Source: Paulownia fortunei (taxonomy: Eukaryota > Streptophyta > Magnoliopsida > Lamiales > Paulowniaceae). Taken from it: a DNA stretch of 64,000 nt. Numbering within the stretch: the stretch's first letter is position 1; every line of letters begins with the position of its first letter. Positions 21,263-32,822 of this stretch are shown in pieces. Under the pieces are notes generated by a model. It did no database searches, was not told where the DNA came from, and was given only the letters and a program-made list of their open reading frames with translations. The DNA is taken from contig CM033120.1 in the NCBI GenBank assembly GCA_019321725.1, positions 7,569,694-7,633,693 on the forward strand, given 5' to 3'. Made by a program: the position numbers and the translations under genes.

Positions 21263-21546
21263 AGTGTGTCTTTACAATATCGAAGTTTGATTCATCTAGC
21301 TGTAGTTTATTTCTATATTTGCTTTATTTTTGTTCTTTTATTCAAGTTTACTTTAGCACTTTTGTTTGTTTTTATTTTCTTTATTTTTGTTGTTGTTGGT
21401 TTTGTTATAGTTTACTTATAAGTTTTTGTGTTTATGTTGTACGAGCTCGTTGGTGCCTAACCCGATCGACAACTCAGGATCTTGAGGCATATGACTTGTA
21501 GATTGAAAGAACTCTTTACCATCTGCTAAAAGAAGCAAAATAGAAA
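21263..21546 (+). mobile_element. T-rich leader of element A
   Basis: This is leader sequence dominated by TTTATTTTT-type runs, comparable to the minus-strand leader at 8281-8416. The 101-residue frame at 21196-21501 looks like a membrane protein only because the DNA is T-rich and is not supported as a gene. Confidence 0.6.
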
Positions 21547-22720
21547 ATGGGGAACAACGAGCAAAATATCAATAATCATTCTTTATTGGATTATGCAAAG
21601 TCATCTATCAATGGCACCATGTTAAGCATAAGGATATCAATGGCACCATGTTAAGCATAAGGAGGCTCGCTATCCAAGCTAACACATTTTAGATCAAACA
21701 TACAATCATACAAAAAATCAAATATCGGTGCAATTTGCAGCCTACCAAGTATTGATCCCAATGCCCACATTGCAAACTTCCTTGAGATTTATGATACCTT
21801 CAAGCACAATAGTAAGAAATGATGCCATTCGATTGAAACTCATACCTTTTTCTCTAGAAACAAGATGAAGTATTGGTTGAACTCTTTGCTCGCTGGTTCT
21901 ATCTCTACTTGGGAGGCTATGGCACAAGATTTTCTTTCCAAGTATTTTCCTCCCTCTCAAACTATAAAAATGCATAATGACATATCTACTATTATGAAGT
22001 TTGATTTGGAAACCCTATCAAGGCATGGAAGCAATTTAAGGACTTGTTAAGAAGATGCCCCCATCATGGCCTACTCATATGGTTACACATATTAACATTC
22101 TATAATGGCTTATCTCCCACTAATCATTCAATGATTGATGCAGGGGGTGCTATTATGGGAAAAATACTAGAAGAGGCCCATAATTTGTTGGAAAAAATGG
22201 CATCAAACAATTATCAATGATAAATGGATAGGAGTATGGGCAAAAGGCTAGTGGGAGTGCATACCATGGACACTTTTACAGACCTTTCAGCTCAAATTGA
22301 GGCACATAATATGAAGATAGACAACATGGTACATCAACAATAAAGGTACAAATCGTTTCTTGTGAGTTGTATGGAGGAGGCTATTATAGTACCGAATACC
22401 AAGAGAAAAATCCTCTCTCATCTTTATCCGAGCAAGCAAATTTTGTGGGGAACTTTTATGGACAACAAAAAATCCATACTCAAACACTTACAATCCTGAA
22501 TAGAGGAATCACCCTAGCTTCTCATGGAGAAACAAAGAAAATCAAAACATGGTGAGGCCACCACCACCTGGATTCACACCTAAGAGAAAAAGCTAAGGTT
22601 AGAGGACCTCATGAGCAAGTTCATATTGATCACCGAGACTAGACACAACTAGGGCAATTAGCAAGTATGATATCCTAGAGAGCTCAAGGTGCACTTCACA
22701 GTGATACTGAAAAGAATCCA
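21547..22720 (+). pseudogene. Athila-like gag, element A (degenerate)
   Basis: The gag core is recognisable as SIDPNAHIANFLEIYDTFKH near 21748-21807 and WLNSLLAGSISTWEAMAQDF at 21874-21933 (open frame 21865-22050). The AKYFPP-type block and the C-terminal part, now full of stops, follow to about 22230. An exact 29-bp duplication at 21606-21663 lies in the N-terminal part. The region to 22720 resembles the gag linker (FNYGGGYYST-like stretch near 22367). No zinc knuckle is visible, as usual for this lineage. Confidence 0.8.
21606..21663 (+). repeat. Exact 29-bp tandem duplication
   Basis: 21606-21634 and 21635-21663 are identical and start TATCAATGGCACCATG. Because the host gag is heavily mutated, identity of the two units suggests the duplication is recent. 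Confidence 0.92.
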
Positions 22721-22869
22721 AGGGAGAATGCGAACGCAATTATATTAAGAAATGGCAAGGAGATGGACACTCAAGTGAATGAGGGTGAATGTCAAGTGAA
22801 GAAGGACAAGCCTATCGTTGCACCAAGTACTTCATATTCATTGGTGGTTTCATCTAGGTTATCAATACA

Positions 22870-23860
22870 TTATTTAAATGCCTAGATATGCTAAATTTTT
22901 TAAGGAGATTTTGTCGAGTAAAAAGAAATTGTAGAAGTATGAAAAGATGAATCTAACTACAGAACATTTGGCTATTATCCAAAACAAGCTTCAACCAAAG
23001 GTTAAGGACCCAGGGAGTTTCATTATACCTTGCACCATTGGTCCACTTTCTTTCTCTAAAGTCCTATGTGATTTAGGAGCAACCATTAATCTTATGCCTC
23101 TATCTGTGTACCAGAGACTAGGACTTGGAGAACCAAAGCCCATGTGTTGTTGCAGCTAGCAAATAGATCCATTAAATATCCATTGAGGTATTATTTTAGA
23201 TATTAAGGAAGATATGGATATGTCCCTTATTTTAGGTAGACCTTTCCTAGCTACTCGTTAAGCTTTGATTGATTTGCAAATAGGAAATTTGATACTTAGA
23301 GTAGGGGATGAACAAAGAAACATTCAATGTCTTTAAGGCCATAAAGTATTCGATAGATGAGGATATGTGTTATGGAATTGATGCACTTGTCTCGTTGACT
23401 TTTTGCAATAAAATAGGAATGAGGAAAAATTAGAGACGTGCATGGTGAACTTAAAAGAAAATGAGAAGAGGAATGAGCATGTTAATTCAATGTGTTTAAT
23501 AGAATGAAGTATTCGGTAGAAAATCCTAAGTCCTATCAAATAGAAGGTTTTTATCCCTTTTTTATTTTGAGCTTGTAGAGAAAAAAAAGTCTAGGGATGA
23601 ATTTGAAGTATACATGGTGAATTCAAAAAGAGGTGAAATGGGGGATGAGAGCTTGATGGCAGCCCTTGTAAGTATTGATACCAATTTGCCTTACAAGAAG
23701 CATTTTCAAGCAAAATTAGAGTTTTTGGTCAGGCCACAGCCAAGATTAAGGTCAATAATTCAAGATGTGCTACATGTAGAGGATATCAGACTCCTTGCTA
23801 CAAGATGATCAATGTCGATTCAAGCATTATTTAGGAGAAGGTAGCAAGCGTAATATATCT
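22870..23860 (+). pseudogene. Athila-like protease and downstream linker, element A
   Basis: The frame 22947-23159 contains LKP-type linker sequence, DPGSFIIPCTIG (near 23008-23043) and the catalytic C-D-L-G-A (D-L-G-A at 23070-23081) followed by TINLMPLSVYQRLGLGEPKP. After a frameshift, SLILGRPFLATR-like residues appear near 23222-23262. The 23330-23860 stretch matches linker sequence normally found between protease and RT, and then pol-tail sequence. RT, RNase H and integrase are missing altogether, so element A has a large internal deletion. Confidence 0.8.
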
Positions 23861-24786
23861 AAATTCCATCTTGTCACTTCCCTACTAGAGGTAATAAAGT
23901 CAAGCTAACGACTATAAATTAGAACTACTTCTCTCTATCTCTTGCTTTTGTTTGTTTGTTTATTATTTGTTTTGTTTTTACTTTTCTTTCGCTTGTTCTC
24001 TTTTGGTTTCTTCCTTATGGTTGTAGGATTCCATTTTCTTGGTGGTGCATGGACTTTACATGGACTCCAAGGGACTCATGCTCTTTGACGCCCATCCGAC
24101 TAACAAGGAAGTTTTCTTCCCCCTTATGTTCTTTCATATTCCAACATTAAGGGCACTGTTGCACTTAAGTTTGTTGGTGGGGATTTTTGATATTTGAGCT
24201 ATTTTTATTTTTGGTGAATTATGTGTGATTGCTATGAATTGTGTGATGAACATCTAAGATCAAGCATGTTTTATTTGTCATTAGGTTCATGTTTGAGTTT
24301 AATTGATTTATCTTGATGACTAATAGCCAATGATAAGTTTTAATTGGTATTGTATATAGTCTAGTGAGAAGGAAGATTGCTAGTCTTGTAACATGGTGAT
24401 TTGTGTTAGGTTGATCTTTGTCAAGATTGATGAAATTTTGTTGAGCACATTTTGTCAAGATCTTGTGAATTGTGTGTTGCTTGGTGAAGGATTTTACATC
24501 GAATGATATACTTTGATCAACATATGGTGTTCTAAAACTTTCTTGATTACCCTTTGAGGTGAGATCCTATATAACAAGCAAATTTGAAAATGATTTAGCT
24601 CATCTTTAACTCATTTATGCTTTTTAAGCTTACCATGATAACATCTTATCACTTGCAAACCCCTTGGGCCTTTTGCAAAGAATGGTATACACAATGCATA
24701 TGAATGACCACCATTTGATTTCATTTCTTATAACTCATTATACCTGCCCTTTGTTGCTTGAAAAACTGTTTGTTGTCCTCAAGATA
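23861..24786 (+). mobile_element. Post-pol non-coding region of element A
   Basis: This is the long 3' non-coding region typical of Athila elements. It aligns with 27360-28260 of element B over hundreds of bases (for example TTGTGAATTGTGTGTTGCTT near 24463 and 27924, and AAGCTTACCATGATAACAT near 24627 and 28086). It is broken at 24786/24787 by the LTR of the minus-strand copia element, so the 3' LTR of element A is not seen. Confidence 0.75.
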
Positions 24787-26064
24787 TCTAGTATGAATAA
24801 TATAATAAGCACAACTGCAAAAAAATATATAAGCGAATAAATTAATTTGTTGGAATATAAAGTGCAGAATGTAAACAATACAGCAATTTATAATAGTTTG
24901 AATATGGTGTAATCCTTCTACTCCACTGTACCCCTGACATACATGAGAAACCTACTAGAATAAAATAAGACTTATAACCAAGTCAGTTCTAATGCAAATC
25001 TTAGTTCTCAGAACTAAGTCTCAAGTTTCTTCTCAGCCTTTTTTTCCCCGAATTCTGCTGATACTGCAATTCAATCTTCCGACAGAGGTCTGGTCTAGTC
25101 TTTCCATAGAGCTTTTTCTGATGAATTTTTCCATACAGGTTCAATTCTTCAACTCTTCCCATACAGGTTTAAGCTCCAACTCTTCCTACACAGGTCTGAG
25201 TTCTGAACTTTTCTCATATAAGTCAAAGTTCACCACCAATGGCTCTTTCATGGTAGTGATAAGCATATCACTCATCAAGAAGATCTACACATAAAGGATG
25301 ATGATTGCCTCTATCTATAGATTGCTTTTTCACCTTTTTGTGTGTATATTTCTTTAGAAGATTATCAAAGAGTTCTCGCTTCTGTTGTATATCTTTTGTT
25401 GTTTTTATCTTCAGTTTCTTTTTATAGGTGTTCTTGACTGTTGCACCAACTTTCCTCATATCACTGGTGCAACTTTTCTATCACATGATTTGCACAGTCA
25501 AAATTTGACACTATTTGTAGTTTGTTGTCATTTTTGTACTATGTACCTCATTTTTGTTATTCTATCCATTGGTATAGATTATAGCTACTTAACAGTACTT
25601 GGTTTATGGATATAACTTAATCCCATGAAGGTACACATGTCCTCACTCTACTGTGATCCCTTAGCCCCGCTGAGTGTAATGCTCAGGTCCCAGAATCGGC
25701 CTCTTCTCAAAATTTCATGATTTATGCATTTAAGTTCTTTGGAAATGGTTGACCCCGTTGATCTCCTAGTGACATCAAACCCTCACTTGACTACTTTAGT
25801 CACATTTTCTAAAACCATTAGCCCCTCTAAGCCTTCAACTTTGTCTTTACACTTTTTGTCATAGTCTTCAATATTTATCACTATTCTGATTGTCATCTCT
25901 TCTTCTTCATCTTTTCTGTTTATAGACTAAGTCTTCTTTGATTACTACTTAGTAGTGTAGCCTTTACAAATATCCTACATAAACAAAAAATCTTTCAAGA
26001 GTTTTTAAGGGCCTATCTTTAAGTAACTTACTCATCATCAAAATCTATACAAGTTAATTTTAAC
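24787..26064 (-). mobile_element. 3' LTR of SIRE-like copia element (minus strand)
   Basis: The minus strand begins TGTTAAAATTAACTTG at 26064, preceded by a polypurine tract, and ends near 24787. The sequence aligns with 37151-38057 along its length (GGTAATCCTTCTACTCCACT at 24909 and 37279; GTAGTGATAAG and TATCACTCA blocks near 25253 and 37585). Length is about 1278 bp. It is the downstream LTR of an element whose remaining parts are at 26065-26605 and 30437-38057. Frames in it (24992-25294, 25385-25615) are LTR sequence. Confidence 0.8.
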
Positions 26065-26605
26065 ATTTTCCCCCTTTGTGCTGATGACAAAACTCTTGAG
26101 AACAAGAAGTAATTTTCATGATTTTTGATATTATAAGAAGTATGATAAAAAAAATTAACACTACTCATTTCATCAATCATCAAATTTTACAATAATCTGC
26201 ATTTACAGATTTACAATGAAAATTATAGGCTACAACTATAGTAGTCTACAATGTAACTTCCTTCATAGCCTATCTTCTGCTAATGCTTGACACATAGTTG
26301 AAAAGTCAGCAGTTAAGAGAAAAGTTTGAGTGTTTCCCTTTGAGGAGTTAAGTAGGGAAGTTTGAACCTTCTCTTCTTAGAACTTACTCCTCATCTTCAT
26401 CTATTTCCTCAGGAGATTTATTTTGCTCTTCGCGTATCTACTTTTTCCCAAAAAAGGTCCTTGTTGTTCTCCACTGCCCTTCACCCATTTTATCATCATC
26501 AGTGGAATTCTAAATGGGGTGTTGATGCCTACACAAAGTGTCTTTCTTTTCTTAAAAGAACTGAACCCATGTGTCCCTCTGTAGCGAATACTGAGGTTCT
26601 ATAGG
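26065..26605 (-). mobile_element. 3' end of SIRE-like copia internal region with polypurine tract
   Basis: On the minus strand the LTR is preceded by TTGTCATCAGCACAAAGGGG (ending near 26073), a polypurine tract of the style found in SIRE/Maximus elements. Upstream sequence includes acidic codons (NSTDDDKMGEGQ near 26480-26520; NKSPEEIDEDEE near 26390-26430) separated by stops. These suggest the end of an extra 3' reading frame, identity unknown. It stops exactly at the LTR start of element B (26606). Confidence 0.65.
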
Positions 26606-27165
26606 TGATAAGCTCATTATTCAACATATTTTTTAACACTCTCAATATCATAAATTAGGATGTTTTATCATATAAATTCATGGATTTGTGCTCTTTTCTT
26701 TTAATATATTTTGTGTAGGTACAAAGTTGGAAGAAGTTGGATTGAAAAATGAAAACTGCAAAAAAATTGAAAAAAGGGTTTCGAGCTACAATCCAAAAAT
26801 TCCATGTCGTGGCCCTAAATACACAAGTAAAATTACAACAGTGCTATATCGTGTAACATAATTTATTCCTTTCAACTTGGATGTGACAAGTGGCGATGAG
26901 TCATATACTTTGGCATATTTTTGGATATACAAACATAAGATACACACAATACATCACACTCCATTAGATATACAATCTAAATTCTATCCATCATAATCCA
27001 TATACCACACATACTTTACTTACTTTTTACAAAGACAATACTCTCAATTTCCACACATACCCATTGAAGGAGGTTGAGATTGGGAGCAAGGGGAAAGAAT
27101 TTCACCTTTGGCTTGGAAGACTAATTGAAGATTTGAAAAATCCAAGAAAGCCCTTGAAGCTGTGA
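26606..27165 (+). mobile_element. Truncated 5' LTR of Athila-like element B
   Basis: It starts TGATAAGCTCATTATTCAAC at 26606 and runs parallel to 28985-29605 (shared blocks include GGCATATTTTTGGATATA and ACACACAATACAT). The similarity stops near 27165, so roughly the last 0.9 kb of the LTR, the primer site and all of gag are missing. Confidence 0.82.
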
Positions 27166-28984
27166 CGGATCATCCTCACCATACTTATCTTGAAGGATCA
27201 CCAACATTCTTGGAGCAACAAAGTCTTGGCATGAGAATCGCTTATTCTTATATCTAGGTTGAGCAAATAAGATAGTCGGGCTGATGACTATGAAAAAAAC
27301 GCTTCATGAAAGTAACTCAAGCCCTCTTTTGTTTGCTTTAAAAATAATTTCTTAGTTAGAATTTGCAGCACGTTTTCTTTTCAGATTTAGGCATGTTTAG
27401 TTTTTCTTTATTTTGTTATTTTTTTAATTATTTCCATGTCTCGTTTGTTTCCTCCTTTTATGTTGATTGCAAATTTTTTCAAACTTTCTTAGTAGCTCAT
27501 GGACTTACAAGTGTGGCATCCAATGGACTTATGCTTTCAAATGCACATTCTACTCACAAAGGAGTTTTCTTCCCCCCCAATGTTCTTTCTTATTTCAACA
27601 TTGAAGACAATGTTGCATTTAAGTTTGGGGTTGAAAAGTTGGAAATTTGAGCTATTTTTTTTTTGGTGAATTGTGTGTGATTGTTATGAATAGTTTGATG
27701 AAAGTCCAAGACCAAACATATTTTATTTGTTAAACTTGATTAGGTTCATATTTGAGATTGATTGATTTGTCTTGATGACCAATAGCCTATGATGAATTTT
27801 GATAGGTGTTGTGCATAGTCTAGTGAGAAAGAAGATTATTATTCTTGTAATATGGTGATTCTTGTCTTGAGTTAGTTAGTCTTGAATGATGAATTTTTCT
27901 TGAGCACTATGTATCAAAATCTTGTGAATTGTGTGTTGCTTGGTGTAGGATTTTGCATCCAATGAGTTATTTTGGTCAACTTGAGGTATTCTAGAACTTG
28001 CTTGATTACTCTTTGAGGCAAAATCGTAGACAACTAGCAAATATGAAAATGATTTAGACTATCTTTGACTCGTTTACGTCTTTCAAGCTTACCATGATAA
28101 CATTATTTTCACTAGCTACCTAATTTGACCTTTTGCAAAGAATGACATATGCAATGCATATGCATGACCACCATTCAACTTGTTTTTTTTAGTTCATTAT
28201 ACTTATCCCTTGTAGCTCGAAAAATTATTTATCATCCCCAAGAAAGCCTAATGTGTGACATCTTGTGCATGATTTTGTATAGGGATCACGTGGAGATATT
28301 TTGGGCATGAAAAAAATAGCAATTGAGTGTATGAGTATAAAAGATGTAAAAACAAGTCATCACAACCCACGAAGATGGAAAAAATGAGTTTGGGGATGTG
28401 AAAGCAAAGGAACAAGATATGAAGTTGTGGGATTCATGAAAAAAAAAAGAAAGGAAAAGAAGAAAAAAAAAAGAGTTGAAAAGAAAGAAAAGAGAAAAAT
28501 GTGAATCCCAAAAGAAAAATGAAAAGAAGTAAAGAAGAGAATAGCATGAGGAGAGTGAGATTTTAGGTGCTACACAATACACTCTCTTTATTTTACTTTA
28601 TTATTACTGTTTTCTTTGTAGCTAATACCTAGGTTATTATAAGTTTAGTGAAGTTCTAATTATCTAAGTTTATGAGTGTCTCCATTAGTGGAGAAGGTGT
28701 ATAAAAAGCAAGCCTACGGAATGCTCGGAACTTCTTTGATAGATCAAAAGTCATTGGTTTGCATAACTCAAACTAGAAAGCAAGCATGAAACTATTGATA
28801 ATGCACACACACTTTCGGATTTTATGACAAGATTGATTTGGGATCAATTTCTGGACTTATGTGCAACATGCAATTGTTGAGGTATGATTTTGGATAATCA
28901 AGATGAGTTATTCATTATAAAAAATGAATGGTTTGATTTACAATTTTGCTCGAGGACAATCAAAAGATAAGTTTTGGGGGTAGT
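27166..28984 (+). mobile_element. Pol tail and post-pol non-coding region of element B
   Basis: Between the two LTR copies lies a stretch with a conserved post-pol segment (ATGACTATGAAAAAAACGCTTC, near 27280-27305) comparable to ACTTTAAACAAAGCGCTTC at 49318 in element C. The long region shared with element A follows. A purine run of more than 60 bases occurs at about 28438-28500. The tract AAGTTTTGGGGGTAG (near 28969-28983) is the polypurine tract before the 3' LTR. No protein-coding domain remains. Confidence 0.75.
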
Positions 28985-30436
28985 TAATAAGCTCATAATT
29001 CAACACATTTTTTTGATAGTCACAGATTAGGATATTTTGTCATACAATTTATGGATTTGTTCACTTATCTATTAATACATATTTATTGTATAGGTACAAA
29101 ATTGGAAGAAATTGGGTTGAATGACGAAAAATGTGAAGATTTTGAAAAAAGGGTTTCAGTCCACGGCTTAGAAATTTCACGCCGCAGCACCAAAGTCTCA
29201 AGTCGCGACCCTAAATGCACAACTAGAAAATAAAATGTTTTGAGTCATGGCTTCAAAATCTTTAGTCGTGGCTCCAGTTTGCAGAATTGCAACAGCTCCA
29301 TGTCACATAACATAATTTTTTCCTTTCAACTTGGATATTATAAGTGGCAATCAATCACAGTTTTTGGCATATTTTTGGATATATACACACAAGATACACA
29401 CAATACATTACACTCCTTAGATACACAATCCAACTTCTCTCAAATTCTATCTATCATAATCCATATACCACACACACTTTACACACTTTTTACATGCACA
29501 ATCCTCTCAATTTCCGCACACACCCATTGAAGGAAGCTGCAATTGGGAGTAAAGGGAGAAGAATTTCACCTTGGGCTTAGAAGATTGATTGGAGATTTAA
29601 AGATTCCAAGCTTGTGTTGTAATTTTCCTTTCTCATTTCTTTCAATTTTTGTTTAGTCTAGTTTAACTATGAAAGACCCATGATAGATGTACCAAATTAT
29701 GTTTGATCTTTGACACTATGAACTAAATTTTCTTAGTCAATACTCGGAAAGTCAATCAATGGATTTATAAGTTAATAATGCTTTTATGGTTAGATGATTT
29801 TTCAAATTGTGTTGAGTATGTATTATGATCTTAATGACTTTTTAAGTTTGGCCAACTTTGAATTGATCTTTGTTGTTGTAATTGAGACCGAGAGGCAGTG
29901 TTGCAACAAGTTCTCATATACGGCATACCATGAACTAGTTAATATTAGATATAGGAATTAGTACATGCAATAGTCATAGACATAATATGATTATGTTGAA
30001 AGCTAGTGGAGTTTATAGGATATAATACATTATTAATTGGTTAAAGCCGTAATAGAGATTTTTTTTATTGCCTCATAATAGTAGAATTGGTATGTCTTGA
30101 GCTATCAAGTACATCTAGAAATCCCGTTATCATATGATTGAACATTCATTCTAATCATAAATTGTGAAACTCATAATGAAATAGGTTGGTAATTCATAAC
30201 CTTGGTCCTCTTCTCCCATGATTTCAGTCACATACATTTCTTATTTTTAGTTTTGCTTTGCTAATTATTTTAATATAATTTTAAAATTATACATCCCATT
30301 TCTATAGGTTAAATATAGCTAGTGTGTCTATATTTGGTACTTGTATACATGCTTTCTAGAGACATGATAACCTTTTCATCATACACTTTATTACTTGCAT
30401 TAGTACACTTATTAATCAAGCGATGCACTGCACAAG
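28985..30436 (+). mobile_element. 3' LTR of Athila-like element B
   Basis: It starts at 28985 with TAATAAGCTCATAATTC (TG mutated to TA), right after a polypurine tract. It aligns with the LTR of element A to its end (CACTTTATTACTTG near 30386 and 21178). The right end, about 30436, is approximate because the last bases differ. No convincing target duplication links it with ATAGG at 26601-26605. Confidence 0.8.
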
Positions 30437-30980
30437 CATTACTGGGAGTTCTCCATGTTAGATAGCTCCAAAGCTTCTAGTAGTTTGTTTATAGTCTCTA
30501 CTTGACTAGCTTCTTGAGTATCACTCGGTGTGCTTTAGGGCCAGTATCAGTTATAGTGGAGAAGATATGGAGGTTCTATGGAAGTTTTATGTACAACATT
30601 TGGGTGATAGTAGAGGACTTTTTAATCATTCTTCCCATAAAGTGCCTCCTTTATAAGGATCAAAAATTGTGGTTGTTTCTTGGATTAAGCAGCATCTACC
30701 ATAGTGTTTATTACTTGAAATCTCTTCTGATCTTTATTGCTCATTTGAATCTTATATTTGTTGCAACATCATCTTCTGCTCTTCATCTTTGTCTCTTCAT
30801 CTCTTCTTCTATTCTGTTTTTGATTAGTGAGAAGTGTTTCTCATTTTCTTCTTCTTGGGCTTTGATCGTCACTGGTTCCTCTTCTCTCTTTCTCTTCATC
30901 TCTTCTTCTTCTATTTTTCTTCTGGTTGGGCTCTTAGAAGGTTTCAATATTGAAAAGAAATATCTCAGGAAATAAAAGAT
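30437..30980 (-). pseudogene. Unidentified 3' reading frame of the SIRE-like copia element
   Basis: The minus strand between about 30975 and 30740 encodes a strongly charged run including RRKIEEEEMKRKREEE and RIEEEMKRQRW, which would form a coiled coil. A second block near 30430-30510 reads SDTQEASQVETINKLLEALE. The position, downstream of pol and before the 3' LTR, is where SIRE-type elements carry an additional open reading frame of uncertain role. I do not recognise the protein. Stops separate the blocks. The 157-residue hydrophobic plus-strand frame at 30502-30975 is the complement of this charged sequence. Confidence 0.5.
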
Positions 30981-31685
30981 TTATTAGTGGCAATAGTGTT
31001 TCCTTGTGGAAAACACTTGTGAAATTATAATATTTATAGACAGTCTTGTGAAGATATTTGAATGATTTGAAGAGATATGAAAGATCAATGAGAACTTTCA
31101 TAGAAATAGAAAGATTGTTTTGGTTTTTGAGATATGATGAAATTAGAAGTCTGAGTTGCCCTATATATGGATGCAAAATGATGAGTATCTCTTCACCTCC
31201 CAATGAAATCTAAACCTAATGAAATCTAAAAAGATGATCTTTTGAAAAGTTAAAATAAATTAAGTCTAACATTAAATTTCAGTGTAATAGGCAGTCATGC
31301 AAAATTTACTGATGATTAAAAATGATGGCATTTGAATAGAATCATTACGAACCAATGCCTTGTTAAATATTACTTCAAAAACATGAGCCTCTGACAATTT
31401 TTGCATGAAAAGCCCTATAATCAATTAAAAATAATTTATGTTGATAAACAAGTAGTGTATGAAATAATTGCAACTTGACTGTTAATTAACTTAGACCATA
31501 AGCATAATAACATTTGAACAAATATATCACTAATCTCAAAGGCTATATATCAATTTAAAATATTCCCCCTAAATTATAGATCATTCCCCTAAATCATGTA
31601 TTTTTCCATAAGTTATATGTCTTCTCCCTAAATAGCATGCCTCAATCAAGATTAGATATTTAAATTAAGCTTGCCCAATTCTCAT
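30981..31685 (-). mobile_element. Non-coding part of SIRE-like copia element
   Basis: AT-rich sequence lies between the pol end and the extra 3' frame. I see no domain on either strand; the 89-residue minus frame at 30934-31203 overlaps the charged block and has no family features. Confidence 0.4.
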
Positions 31686-32660
31686 CCTAAGAAGACAAAC
31701 CTGAAGTCATAAGGGGATTTTATGAAAATGTCAGCCAATTGATTCTCAATGTTGATTTAAGATAGATTTAAACAAGTAGGATATACGATTTGTATTGTAA
31801 TTAAATAATGTTGTGTCTGTTTTACCTTTGGCAAACCTTTTTTGTTTAAGAAAACAGAGAGTGTTCCATATCAGGCTCGTGGTGCTTGCATCAATCCAGA
31901 AAGCACTTTGTCCAGTCTGTAGACAAACTCTGTTGGAAAGTTAATTGAGAATCTTGGAGGTTTCTCTATGTGCACTTCTTCTTGCAATTTCTCATTCTAG
32001 AATGCGCTTTCGACATCCATTTTGATAGGTTGTCTTTGTACGCTACATAAGCGAGAAAGATCCTAATTGCCTTGAGTTTAGACACCTGAGCAAAAGTTTC
32101 ATCAAAATCTATGACCTTTTCTTGTGAATATCTTTTTACAACCAATCTTGATTTATTTCTAATCACAACTCCTTGTTCGTCCATCTTCTTTTGAAAGACC
32201 TATTTGGTCCCAATAACTCCTTGATGAGTTGGTCTAGGAAAAAGTGTCCAGACTTTATTTCTTTCAAATGGTTAAGTTTTTCTAGCCACGCTTCAATCTA
32301 GCCTGGATCTCCTAAAGATTCTTTGATTTTTTGGGCTCTATCTATGACAAGAATGCAAGAAACATTACTTTATTCTATGTTGCATACCTGGTCTGACTCT
32401 TGCATTTGGTGATCCAATTACCAACTTAAGTGGATAGTCTCTAAGCTATCTCAAATCAAGTTAAAATTTAGTTGATTGGTCTCCAATTTACTCGATTGTT
32501 TTCTGATTGCCCTGTTATGTGAAAACAGGAATGTTTTCTTCTGTGTCATCTTCTTCACAGTCTAATTCTCTATTTATATCTAGAATGACATCTTCAAGTT
32601 GATTCTCACTCAATTGTAGATTAGCTATCTTCTGAATATTTGCCTTGCTCGGTTCTTCTT
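31686..32660 (-). pseudogene. SIRE-like copia reverse transcriptase with internal deletion, RNase H tail
   Basis: Read on the minus strand, the open stretch 32184-31966 contains RNKSRLVVKRYSQE and DFDETFAQVSKLKAIRIFLAY, hallmark copia RT sequence. MDVESAF and LDKVLSGLMQAPRA-type residues follow to about 31860. RT then stops near 31810, before the catalytic Y-V-D-D, and the sequence jumps to ENQLADIFIKSP near 31710-31745, the very end of RNase H. The deletion therefore removes the catalytic palm and nearly all RNase H. At higher coordinates (to about 32660) lies the linker between integrase and RT, with many stops. Confidence 0.82.
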
Positions 32661-32822
32661 TGCTTCTAGTTGTTGTCTGTTCTATTGATTGTCTTTCTTA
32701 TCAAAGATAATATAAATTGATTCTTCGACAACTCATGTTTTTTTATTGAAGACTTTGTAAGATTTGCTCATAGTAGAGTAGCTTAGGAATATTTCTTATC
32801 TACTTTAGCATAAAAAATATGT
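32661..32822 (-). pseudogene. SIRE-like copia integrase C-terminal segment, left of solo LTR
   Basis: The minus strand reads a stretch resembling the linker after the integrase core (KSSIKKHELSKNQFILS near 32700-32755). It ends at the solo LTR; the adjoining upstream part resumes at 33734. Confidence 0.65.

Noticed and set aside
21196..21501. 101-residue hydrophobic frame
   Set aside because: It spans the LTR end, primer site and T-rich leader of element A, where T-richness alone gives Phe/Leu codons.
28286..28582. 98-residue minus-strand Phe/Ser-rich frame
   Set aside because: It is antisense of the purine-rich run in element B's non-coding region.
30502..30975. 157-residue plus-strand frame that looks like a multi-pass membrane protein
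   Set aside because: It is the complement of a Glu/Lys/Arg-rich minus-strand frame of the copia element; Leu, Ser and Phe codons arise mechanically from the antisense.
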